Positions 7,399 through 13,747 of a stretch of 17,577 nt of DNA are shown piece by piece. Numbering within the stretch: position 1 is the stretch's first letter; each line of letters begins with the position of its first letter. The position numbers and the translations under genes were made by a program. The stretch lies in contig JAGORY010000019.1 of the NCBI GenBank assembly GCA_018062585.1, forward strand, positions 1 to 17,577, in the 5' to 3' direction. This DNA is from Candidatus Peribacteraceae bacterium (GTDB lineage Bacteria > Patescibacteriota > Gracilibacteria > Peribacterales > Peribacteraceae). Under the pieces are notes generated by a model, which saw only the letters and a list, made by a program, of their open reading frames with translations, was not told the DNA's origin and did not search any database.

Positions 7399-7433
7399 AG
7401 GAAGGGTGTGGTTATTCGTGTGTGCTTTGTACT

Positions 7434-7461
7434 ATTATACCATAAATTTTATTTATAACAA
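7434..7461 (-). promoter_or_regulatory. Promoter of the WxL-like gene at 7398 (extended -10)
   Basis: On the minus strand, TTGTTA (7461-7456), a 16-nt spacer and a perfect TATAAT (7439-7434), preceded by TGG, form an extended -10. The predicted leader is about 28 nt. The box lies in an AT-rich patch. Confidence 0.7.
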
Positions 7462-7493
7462 ATATCGCCAAAAGGGCCTCCTGCAGCAGGATG

Positions 7494-8480
7494 CTAGTCT
7501 TTCTTGCCCCTTCTGCCCTTCTTCTTGATCTCAAAGTGACCGAGGAAAGCCTGAACGAGGAAGGAGACGGTGAAAATCGCGAGGAGTGCCAAGAGCACCG
7601 GAAGTGCCGGCAGAACCCAGAACGATAGAGTCCGCACCTCTTCCCCCTTCTGTCCCGGTGAATTGAGCGTGAGGGTAGCGGTGTATCTGCCGAGCGCAAA
7701 CTTGGGCTGCCAGAGAATGTCGCGCCTTCGCGTGGAATTGCGGAGCACGTACCAATCCTTCACCGCAATGTCGTCGACGGGGATACCGAAAATATTTTTG
7801 ATCTGCACGTGTCCGGCCGGAACGAGGTGGACGGTACCGGTATTTCGGTACTGGATACTGAACTGCGCGGGCAGCATCCAGTAGATATTTTTCTTACCGG
7901 TAAACATCTGGAGATCCCCCTCGCGGATGAGGTCACCTTTCACGGTGATGAGAAGGAGTGCGCCGACTCGTGAGATGAGGTTGAAACCTCCCTGCACTTC
8001 TCCGGCAGGCTTGCGTTCAAAGAGCACCACCGAATAATGATCCCCGACTGCGGCGTTCATGGGGACCGTGATTTTTACTTTGATGAACGCACGTTCTCCG
8101 TGCTTCAGGTCGACGGAGTCAACGATGGGTTCTACCCAAGATCGTGCTGAAAACGGCCCATTGCCGTTGGCATAAAATTGAATGTTGTCCGTGCCGTCAT
8201 CCGTCACCGAAAAATCTTCGATCTGAATATCATAACTACGGGGCTGACCTTCGCGACTCGTGAGCTGCACTTCGATCGTGCGCTCTTCGCCGGGATCCAT
8301 CTCGAGCACGAAACGTGTCGGACCGACCTGAAAATCTCCGCGCACTTCCACACCCGTCTGCTGACTGATCATGATCTCCTGTGGTGGCGGCGTCGCATCC
8401 TCCGCTTGCGCAAAAACGGCAACGGGCATCAGGAGAGACGCGCTGAGAACCGCAATGCCATGTCGCACAAAACGCTGCAT
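7494..8480 (-). CDS. WxLIP/DUF916-like surface protein with C-terminal membrane anchor
   Basis: 328 residues from the ATG at 8480. The order is: signal peptide (VLSASLLMPVAVFAQAED); a first Ig-like domain with FQVGPTRFVLEMDPGEERTI, the 'F-x-V-x-P...PG' opening of DUF916 (WxL-interacting proteins); a second region with VPMNAAVGDHYSVVLFE; a third beta domain with FSIQYRNTGTVHLVPAGHV and GRYTATLTL; then a membrane helix (about 291-315) and a Lys/Arg tail. In Firmicutes, WxLIPs bind WxL-domain surface proteins to the cell wall and have this helix and basic tail. Its three WxL-like neighbours fit that picture. A GTG at 8489 is an alternative start but overlaps the -10 box; TTGTCT-17 nt-TACAGT ends 7 nt before the ATG, so I prefer 8480. 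The family match is by pattern only. Confidence 0.72.
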   Translation of the reverse strand: MQRFVRHGIAVLSASLLMPVAVFAQAEDATPPPQEIMISQQTGVEVRGDFQVGPTRFVLEMDPGEERTIEVQLTSREGQPRSYDIQIEDFSVTDDGTDNIQFYANGNGPFSARSWVEPIVDSVDLKHGERAFIKVKITVPMNAAVGDHYSVVLFERKPAGEVQGGFNLISRVGALLLITVKGDLIREGDLQMFTGKKNIYWMLPAQFSIQYRNTGTVHLVPAGHVQIKNIFGIPVDDIAVKDWYVLRNSTRRRDILWQPKFALGRYTATLTLNSPGQKGEEVRTLSFWVLPALPVLLALLAIFTVSFLVQAFLGHFEIKKKGRRGKKD

Positions 8481-8487
8481 GGAGCTC

Positions 8488-8516
8488 ACTGTAGTTCAAG
8501 AATCCGGTCGAGACAA
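8488..8516 (-). promoter_or_regulatory. Promoter of the WxLIP-like gene (leaderless)
   Basis: Minus strand: TTGTCT (8516-8511), 17-nt spacer, TACAGT (8493-8488), then 7 nt to the ATG at 8480. Transcription would begin at or next to the A of ATG. Confidence 0.5.
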
Positions 8517-8532
8517 TGAGACACGCAATGAG

Positions 8533-8596
8533 TGAAAAGTGAAGAATGATCCGGTTTTTCTTGGTCTTGGAACTGTTTTTCACTCTTCACTTTTCA
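8533..8596. repeat. AT-rich inverted repeat (GTGAAAAGTGAA type)
   Basis: The arms TGAAAAGTGAAGAATGA (8533-8549) and TCACTCTTCACTTTTCA (8580-8596) pair at 16 of 17 positions around a 30-nt loop. A related word, AAGTGAAAAGTGAAAAAT, recurs at 15286-15303, so this may be a dispersed genomic repeat. Confidence 0.7.
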
Positions 8597-8678
8597 TTTT
8601 TCACTCTTTTTCGGGTAACTGCCAACTACTCATCACCAGCTGAAAAGATGCCTTCCTCCCTCCGTCCTCACCTCCCAT

Positions 8679-8711
8679 CCTCCTCTCCTGCCGATGGGGC
8701 CGGAGAGGAGG
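8679..8711. repeat. GC-rich perfect hairpin
   Basis: CCTCCTCTCC (8679-8688) and GGAGAGGAGG (8702-8711) are perfect reverse complements around a 13-nt loop that can add three more pairs (GCC/GGC). No T-tract follows on either strand, so this is a REP-like or regulatory hairpin rather than an ordinary terminator. Confidence 0.7.
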
Positions 8712-8859
8712 GGGCCCGTTCTCTTGTACAACAGAGCTCCTTTCTCCGCTGCCCTTTGTCGTAATTTTCTTACAAACAATCTTCGAATATATAAGCGCAC
8801 AGACGGCAGAGGAGAGAGGCCGGGAGAGAGGACCGCGGGTGGCTGAAAGGAAGCTTTTC

Positions 8860-8868
8860 TGCTACAAT
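8860..8868 (+). promoter_or_regulatory. Extended -10 of the SLH gene (leaderless)
   Basis: TGC followed by TACAAT (8863-8868) ends 6 nt before the ATG at 8875, which would place the transcript start on the ATG. No good -35 is seen, which an extended -10 can tolerate. Confidence 0.5.
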
Positions 8869-8874
8869 ATCCTG

Positions 8875-10245
8875 ATGTCTTCACGTCTCACACGCACAGA
8901 AAAAAACGGCGTTTCGCAGAGGTGGCATGCTATTCCTCACGAGCATCGCACTGCAATCCTCGGATCTACCGCGCTATCCCTTCTCGGAGTGTTATGGTCG
9001 CTCACATTCGCAAGCGCCAGCACATCAGGAAATATGACTGTGGGATTTGTCGTCACCGACGGCTCAGAAAGCACCAGTTCCAGCTTAAGTAGCAGTGCAA
9101 TAGTGGTGGCAAGCAGCTCGACCGAATCGGCATCGAATCCGAGTGGCGGCAATAGTCGTCGTACGACAGAGATTCTGGAGTCGCTCACGAAAAATGATAT
9201 TCAGTTCATCATTGATGAAAAGAGGATCGCCGACTGCGAAGCACGGTTCACGGATGAGGTCTCTACCGCCGATACGGTGCGTTTCCATTTCTGCCTGCTC
9301 GAACTCCAAACCGCTGCCCCCACACGCTTCGAGGATGTCCCTCCGGGTATCTGGTACGAAATGGCTGTCGATGTATTTCTTCATACGGGGATACTGGACG
9401 CCACGCAGAAAAAATTCCGAGGTGGCGATGCAGCTCTTCGCGCCGAGTTCGCCAAGGTCCTAGGTAAACTCCACGGAGACAAAGCCGAAGAATATGATGG
9501 TGCCCAGCAATTCGATGACGTGCCTCGTGACCAGTGGTACACGCCGTTTGTCGAATTCGCAGGCACGAAAGGTTGGATGCGCGGGTACAACGACTGCATC
9601 GGCAGTCACCCATGCATAGTCATGCCGAGCGCCACCATCACGAGAGCCGAAGCTGTCGCAATGATCGTTCGGTTCTTCGGGCTCACGGCTACGAGCAAAG
9701 CCCCTCCATTCGCCGACGTAGAACCAGATGCCTGGTACACAACAGACATTCAGGCTGCTGCCGATCACTGCATCGTGCAGGGAACCGGCTCTTCTCGAAG
9801 AGCAAACCCGAACGAGCGCCTGAATCGCGCCGAAATGATCGTGCTCCTCGATAGAGCCCGTCAAGACCTCTCCTACAGTACGGATTGCTCGGCGGATTCC
9901 ACCTCAACATCGTCCTCCTCTCGTATGAGCAGAAGTGTCGCTGCATCGGCGTCATCCTCTCTTCCTCCGTCCAGCCAAGTCCCAGCAACACTGTCATCCT
10001 CTCTTTCGTCTTCTCAGGCCCAGCCTTCTTCCTCAGAACATTCTTCCTCCTCTCTACTGTCTTCATCCATGTCTTCGTCGAGTGATGCGTCGGTCCACGC
10101 CGCAGCGCCCGATCAAGCTTCAGAGAGCGACGATAGTGGAAACGGTGGGACCGCACTTGCGACGCTTACGATGCTCATCATGGGATTTGTGACCTTTATG
10201 ATCGGAAGCCGTTTCTTGATCGCCGCAGAAACAAGCCGTTTATAA
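8875..10245 (+). CDS. SLH-domain surface protein with Ser-rich stalk and C-terminal membrane helix
   Basis: 456 residues from the ATG at 8875. An N-terminal signal/anchor helix (ILGSTALSLLGVLWSLTFAS) is followed by a Ser-rich stretch, three S-layer-homology repeats (about 150-202, FEDVPPGIWYEMAV; 212-273, FDDVPRDQWYTPFV...ITRAEAVAMIVRFFG; 278-333, FADVEPDAWYT...LNRAEMIVLL), a long Ser-dominated low-complexity stalk (about 335-405) and a membrane helix (about 426-448) with a short tail. SLH repeats normally bind pyruvylated cell-wall polymers. Here they lie mid-protein with a membrane helix at the end, suggesting a link between the membrane and an S-layer or wall polymer. A GTG at 8839, preceded by AGAGAGG, would add 12 residues; I prefer 8875 because a -10 box lies 6 nt before it. 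It is divergent from the WxLIP-like gene, and the WxL-like paralogue follows 97 nt downstream. Confidence 0.85.
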   Translation: MSSRLTRTEKNGVSQRWHAIPHEHRTAILGSTALSLLGVLWSLTFASASTSGNMTVGFVVTDGSESTSSSLSSSAIVVASSSTESASNPSGGNSRRTTEILESLTKNDIQFIIDEKRIADCEARFTDEVSTADTVRFHFCLLELQTAAPTRFEDVPPGIWYEMAVDVFLHTGILDATQKKFRGGDAALRAEFAKVLGKLHGDKAEEYDGAQQFDDVPRDQWYTPFVEFAGTKGWMRGYNDCIGSHPCIVMPSATITRAEAVAMIVRFFGLTATSKAPPFADVEPDAWYTTDIQAAADHCIVQGTGSSRRANPNERLNRAEMIVLLDRARQDLSYSTDCSADSTSTSSSSRMSRSVAASASSSLPPSSQVPATLSSSLSSSQAQPSSSEHSSSSLLSSSMSSSSDASVHAAAPDQASESDDSGNGGTALATLTMLIMGFVTFMIGSRFLIAAETSRL

Positions 10246-10273
10246 TGATAGTGCAAAAATATGAGAAAGAGTG

Positions 10274-10279
10274 TATAAT
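10274..10279 (+). promoter_or_regulatory. -10 box upstream of WxL-like paralogue 3
   Basis: A perfect TATAAT lies 63 nt before the ATG at 10343; the hexamer 17 nt upstream (GTGCAA) is a poor -35. A second TATAAT overlaps the SLH stop codon (10241-10246), with TTGATC 19 nt further up (10216-10221). The paralogue therefore probably has its own promoter. Confidence 0.5.
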
Positions 10280-10342
10280 AAATATAGCTGGGAACGGAAC
10301 TTTCGAACTCACACACACCAATATCAATAACCCCTCGGTCTT

Positions 10343-11092
10343 ATGGGACACTCCTATCTCTCGTCGGAACGGCGCACGCGCGTCCTGACAGTTGGGCTCT
10401 CCGCGACACTCGCGCTCTACGCCCTCGTGCTGATCGTTGCCGAGCCCTTGAGGGCACTTGGCCAAACAGATACCACGGTCGTGCAGTTCACGGTGACGAG
10501 TGCTCTCTCCATCAGCTGTTCTACGACCTCAACACTCGGTTCCGCCGCCGGTAACGGAACGTCCGGTACGGGTGCGATGGCCACCGCCGCCTGTACGCCG
10601 ATCACGAACAACGCTCAGGGTTACACCCTCTCGTGGATCATCCAGTCCGGTTCCGGCGCTCCGGCCGTGCACGCCAACTGTACGAGTGCAGCTCCGTGCT
10701 ACGGCACGGGCCATCTTCTTTCCAATAACATCACGTCCGGTTACCCAGATGTCATCAGGGCGTACGACCGCAAACTCTCACACGTCAATAATCCCGGTCG
10801 TTTCGATGATACGACGATCCTCGCAGGTTCTGGCTCTCGCTGGGCTGCGCGTCTCCGTGCCAACAGCACAACTCCGGGTGGTGCATCGGTCACGTGGGGA
10901 TCAGACGGTGCTCTTGAGCCGTTCCTAAACGTAGCAACAGGCTCCGCCGTAGCTATCGCCAAGCGCACGACCGAGACGTCTTCGACTGGTGACATCCAGA
11001 ACTTCCTGTTCAAGGTCGTCATCCCGTCCGGCGCTTTCCAGCCCACCGGTACGTACAAATCTACCATCGTCTTCACGGTCGTCGACAACTAA
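10343..11092 (+). CDS. Exported WxL-like beta-sandwich protein, paralogue 3
   Basis: 249 residues, by eye roughly four fifths identical to the protein at 6637-7398 on the other strand. It shares the signal/anchor helix (VGLSATLALYALVLIVAEPL), the cysteine pairs (SCSTTSTLG...AAC and CTSAAPC), GYTLSWIIQSGSG, SRWAARLRA, SVTWGSDG and the terminal PTGTYKSTIVFTV. The strong protein match but clearly drifted codons point to an old duplication kept under selection. It is probably a small secreted or membrane-anchored surface subunit; the comparison with WxL domains is inferred from motif order and the WxLIP-like neighbour. No Shine-Dalgarno site precedes the ATG. Confidence 0.78.
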   Translation: MGHSYLSSERRTRVLTVGLSATLALYALVLIVAEPLRALGQTDTTVVQFTVTSALSISCSTTSTLGSAAGNGTSGTGAMATAACTPITNNAQGYTLSWIIQSGSGAPAVHANCTSAAPCYGTGHLLSNNITSGYPDVIRAYDRKLSHVNNPGRFDDTTILAGSGSRWAARLRANSTTPGGASVTWGSDGALEPFLNVATGSAVAIAKRTTETSSTGDIQNFLFKVVIPSGAFQPTGTYKSTIVFTVVDN

Positions 11093-11119
11093 AAGCCGGT
11101 ACCGCGGAAGAGTCCGTCT

Positions 11120-11128
11120 TGGTATGAT
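11120..11128 (+). promoter_or_regulatory. Extended -10 of purC (leaderless)
   Basis: TGG followed by TATGAT (11123-11128) ends 6 nt before the ATG at 11135. The -35 region is poor. The same TATGATCGG string precedes rpiB. Confidence 0.6.
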
Positions 11129-11134
11129 CGGGGC

Positions 11135-12103
11135 ATGACCCCCATCTCCACCGACACGCTTCGTCCTTTTTTAGCCACGACTCTCGAGAGCACCGACTTC
11201 ACGAATCTCGGTGAGAAATACGTTGGGAAAGTCCGTGACGTCTACTCGCAGAAGGACAGAAGCATCTTGATCGCAACAGACCGCCAGTCGGCGTTCGACA
11301 TTTCGTGGTGCTCCATCCCCCTCAAGGGCCAAGCCCTGAACCAAATCAGCGCATGGTGGTTTACGCAGATCAAAGACATCATGCCGACCCACGTCATTGC
11401 GGTGCCGGACGAGAACGCCGCAGTCGTGAAGAAGCTCGACATGCTGAAAGTGGAGATCGTCGTTCGGGCTTACCTCACGGGCTCGACGGGTACCTCGGCT
11501 TGGGTGAACTATAATAATGGCGTTCGGAATTTCTGCGGCAATGCGCTCCCCGATGGCATGATCAAGAACCAGAAATTCAAAGAGACCATCATCACGCCAA
11601 CGACAAAAGGTGAGACGGATGAACTCATTGACCCCGCCGGGATCCTCGAACGAGGCCTCACGACCAAAGCGCAGTGGGATGAGATCCACGACAAGGCGCT
11701 TGCCCTCTTTAAGCGCGGTCAGGAACTGGCACTCACACGCGGGCTCATCCTCGTCGATACGAAATACGAAATGGGACTCGATCGAGATGGTACGATCACC
11801 ATCGCGGACGAAGTTCACACACCGGATTCCTCGCGCTACTGGGTAGCAGGCTCGTACGACCAAAGGATGGCCGAGGGCAAAGAACCGGAGAGCTTGGACA
11901 AAGAATTCTTCCGGCTGTGGCTCAAAGAACAAGGCTTCGACTACGGCAAGCCCAAACCCGACATCACGGACGACGTGCGCCTCATGCTCGCGCTCAAATA
12001 CATCCAGCTCCACGACAGAATCACAGGCGTTCCGTTCAAGATTCCGGAGAGCCCAGATGTGCTCGGACGGATCAGGAAGAACCTAAAGCCGTACGAAGTT
12101 TAG
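11135..12103 (+). CDS. purC: Phosphoribosylaminoimidazole-succinocarboxamide synthase (SAICAR synthetase)
   Basis: 322 residues, full length for the long form of the family. This cytoplasmic enzyme joins CAIR and aspartate with ATP to give SAICAR in purine synthesis (EC 6.3.2.6). The family motifs are all present in order: KYVGKVRDVY (ATP-grasp glycine loop), ATDRQSAFD, VEIVVRAYLTGST, LILVDTKYEMG (catalytic Asp/Lys/Glu region) and IADEVHTPDSSRYW. The start is fixed by the TATGAT box 6 nt upstream. No other purine gene is nearby. The stop overlaps that of the convergent DUF192 gene by a few bases, leaving no room for a terminator between them. Confidence 0.97.
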   Translation: MTPISTDTLRPFLATTLESTDFTNLGEKYVGKVRDVYSQKDRSILIATDRQSAFDISWCSIPLKGQALNQISAWWFTQIKDIMPTHVIAVPDENAAVVKKLDMLKVEIVVRAYLTGSTGTSAWVNYNNGVRNFCGNALPDGMIKNQKFKETIITPTTKGETDELIDPAGILERGLTTKAQWDEIHDKALALFKRGQELALTRGLILVDTKYEMGLDRDGTITIADEVHTPDSSRYWVAGSYDQRMAEGKEPESLDKEFFRLWLKEQGFDYGKPKPDITDDVRLMLALKYIQLHDRITGVPFKIPESPDVLGRIRKNLKPYEV

Positions 12104-12564
12104 GACGGATCCGCGATTGCCTGCACCTCCTTGAGATCCAACTTCCACCCCGTCCCGATGCCGTGGTCTTTGCGGTAGTCCTTGCGCACTTCGAGCGCGT
12201 AGGATGAAAGGGCAGCTGCCTTGTACGTGGGGCACGGGTTTTCGGTACATGGTTCCATGGTGAGTGCGCTCACGAAGTTCCCCTGAGCGTCGAAGAAGAT
12301 GATATCGAGCGGGATCAGCGTGTTCTTCATCCAGAATGAGAGCATCTGCGGCTCCTTGAAGACGAAGAGCATGCCGGAGTCGGGCTTCAGTGACTCGCGA
12401 TTCATGAGTCCTTCCTCGCGTTCCTCAGGACTATCCGAGATCTCCACGTTCACCGTGACTGTGTCAGTACCGTCAAAAGATGACAGCGTGATCACCTCCG
12501 TTCCGCAGGCAGAAAACACAAGAGCGGCGGTGATGATGACTGAGATCGAAAGTTTGGACTGCAT
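12100..12564 (-). CDS. DUF192 family lipoprotein
   Basis: 154 residues from the ATG at 12564 (an upstream TTG at 12588 would only add an unlikely extension). The signal peptide ends in a lipobox, VFSAC, so the mature protein starts with a lipid-modified Cys. The DUF192 signature follows: SPEEREEGLMNRESL, SGMLFVFKEP, FWMKNTLIPLDIIFFDAQG, MEPCTENPCPTY and YALEV. The family is widespread, small and extracytoplasmic, with no settled biochemical role. The promoter TTGACG-17-GACAAT starts within the rpe stop codon. The gene is convergent with purC. Confidence 0.9.
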   Translation of the reverse strand: MQSKLSISVIITAALVFSACGTEVITLSSFDGTDTVTVNVEISDSPEEREEGLMNRESLKPDSGMLFVFKEPQMLSFWMKNTLIPLDIIFFDAQGNFVSALTMEPCTENPCPTYKAAALSSYALEVRKDYRKDHGIGTGWKLDLKEVQAIADPS

Positions 12565-12587
12565 GCGTGGGGTGAGAAGAGGGATCA

Positions 12588-12616
12588 ATTGTCGGTGAGC
12601 ACGGTTCTGACGTCAA
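12588..12616 (-). promoter_or_regulatory. Promoter of the DUF192 gene
   Basis: Minus strand: TTGACG (12616-12611), 17-nt spacer, GACAAT (12593-12588). The -35 overlaps the rpe stop codon. Predicted leader of about 17 nt before the ATG at 12564. Confidence 0.5.
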
Positions 12617-13248
12617 CCACGAAGCTCGCTGATGGCTTTGGCGCGGTCCGATGCTCCGAAGATCGCACTGCCGGCGACGAGGTTATCCGCTCCGGCTTCG
12701 CGCGCTTTGGCCGCTGATGCTGCATCGACACCACCGTCGATCTGGATCATGAGTGTGGGGTGCGAGGCACGGAGTGTTCGGATTTTTTCGAGGACCGACG
12801 GAATGAAGGCTTGGCCTCCGAAACCAGGATGCACGGACATGATGAGTACCATATCGACCTCACCGACGATGTCGTGGATAGCCGAGAGCGGCGTATCAGG
12901 ATTGAGGGCGATACCAGTAGTGGCACCGGTTGAACGGATAGCTTTCAGAAGATCAGTGCGCGCTTTCGTGGTCGGCACGACTTCAGCATGGAACGTGATG
13001 TGCTTGGCTCCGATGGCCTGAAATTCGGCGATACGGTCCGCAGGATTCGTCACCATGAGGTGAACATCCAGCGGAAGTAGCGTCTTGATCCACTTGGCGA
13101 CGGGAGCGCCAAAGCTAAGATTGGGGACAAAGTGTCCGTCCATGACATCAAGCTGCAGCCAGTCAGCGTATTGTTCGACCGACGCGACCTCTTCCTGCAA
13201 GCGACCAAAATCTGCCGAGAGAATGGATGGAGTGATCAGGATTTTCAT
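12613..13248 (-). CDS. rpe: Ribulose-phosphate 3-epimerase
   Basis: 211 residues, normal length. It interconverts ribulose 5-phosphate and xylulose 5-phosphate (pentose phosphate pathway, EC 5.1.3.1). The TIM-barrel motifs are intact: ITPSILSADF, LDVMDGHFVPN (metal and catalytic Asp), DVHLMVTNP, ITFHAE, IMSVHPGFGGQAF (phosphate loop, second catalytic Asp in IDGGV) and VAGSAIF. The ATG overlaps the rpiB stop by 4 nt (ATGA, 13245-13248), so the pair is one operon acting on ribulose 5-phosphate from both sides. Confidence 0.97.
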   Translation of the reverse strand: MKILITPSILSADFGRLQEEVASVEQYADWLQLDVMDGHFVPNLSFGAPVAKWIKTLLPLDVHLMVTNPADRIAEFQAIGAKHITFHAEVVPTTKARTDLLKAIRSTGATTGIALNPDTPLSAIHDIVGEVDMVLIMSVHPGFGGQAFIPSVLEKIRTLRASHPTLMIQIDGGVDAASAAKAREAGADNLVAGSAIFGASDRAKAISELRG

Positions 13249-13691
13249 TGTTCTGCATCGGGAAATTGCTTCAAACGTTTCTCATGACGGCCGCCTTCGA
13301 ATTCGGTAGCGAGGAACGTATCGACCATCGCGAATGCCTGCATCGGCTCCGAGACGCGTCCGCCGAGACTCATCATATTGGCGTCGTTGTGCTTGCGGCC
13401 CATCGCAGCGTCCCACTCGGTGACACAGCGGGCGCAGCGGATGCCGGAGACTTTATTCGCAACCATTGCTTCACCGTTGCCGGAGCCGCCGAAGATGATG
13501 CCGGGGCAGCCGTACTCCTTCACCGCCGCCGCAGCCTGCAGCATGATCGGTGGATAGTCGACTGGCTCCTCGGAGAAACAGCCGCAATCGATGACATCGA
13601 TCTTCTGTTTCTGGAGATGCGACTTCACGGCTTCCTTCAGGAGGTAGCCAGCGTGGTCGGTGCCGAGGACGACTCTCTCAGGCTTCTTCAT
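13245..13691 (-). CDS. rpiB: Ribose-5-phosphate isomerase B
   Basis: 148 residues from the ATG at 13691. It interconverts ribose 5-phosphate and ribulose 5-phosphate (EC 5.3.1.6). Motifs are VVLGTDHAGYLLKE, VDYPPI, GIIFGGSGNGEAMVANKV, RCARCV and HNDANMMSLGGR. The GGSGNGE form, with Glu rather than the Cys of the E. coli type, is that of actinobacterial RpiB, where Glu is the general base. An ATG at 13703 would add four residues, but it lies inside the TATGAT -10 box and is therefore unlikely to be in the mRNA. Confidence 0.95.
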   Translation of the reverse strand: MKKPERVVLGTDHAGYLLKEAVKSHLQKQKIDVIDCGCFSEEPVDYPPIMLQAAAAVKEYGCPGIIFGGSGNGEAMVANKVSGIRCARCVTEWDAAMGRKHNDANMMSLGGRVSEPMQAFAMVDTFLATEFEGGRHEKRLKQFPDAEQ

Positions 13692-13698
13692 GACTCCG

Positions 13699-13707
13699 AT
13701 CATAGCA
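13699..13707 (-). promoter_or_regulatory. Extended -10 of rpiB-rpe (leaderless)
   Basis: Minus-strand TGC plus TATGAT (13704-13699) ends 7 nt before the ATG at 13691. No recognisable -35. The box decides against the upstream ATG at 13703. Confidence 0.6.
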
Positions 13708-13711
13708 GAGA

Positions 13712-13740
13712 TTGAACCTGTCTCGGCCTAGCCCTAGACT
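13712..13740 (+). promoter_or_regulatory. Promoter of tpiA (leaderless)
   Basis: TTGAAC (13712-13717), 17-nt spacer, TAGACT (13735-13740), then 7 nt to the ATG at 13748. The TTG of the -35 is also the first codon of an in-frame 12-residue extension, which is therefore rejected as a start. Confidence 0.6.
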
Positions 13741-13747
13741 CACCATA

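Larger units (their letters stand above)
8494..8862. other. Divergent intergenic region with hairpins between WxLIP-like and SLH genes
   Basis: There is no gene between the WxLIP-like start (8480) and the SLH start (8875). The region holds promoters for both, an AT-rich hairpin made of GTGAAAAGTGAA-type sequence (8533-8596), a GC-rich hairpin (8679-8711) in a strongly strand-biased pyrimidine tract (8650-8690), and a TATATAAG patch (8788-8795) that could be a second -10 toward the SLH gene. Confidence 0.6.

Noticed and set aside
7475..7492. Terminator after the WxLIP-like gene
   Set aside because: The stem TCCTG/CAGGA is only 5 bp, and the run after it (GGCCCTTTT) is short; too weak to list.
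6637..11092. Invertible DNA segment driven by the two inverted WxL-like paralogues
   Set aside because: By eye the DNA of the two genes has diverged too much for long perfect inverted repeats, and no recombinase gene is present in the window.
11171..12013. A 280-codon minus-strand frame over purC
   Set aside because: Antisense shadow of a highly conserved enzyme gene, with no family resemblance.
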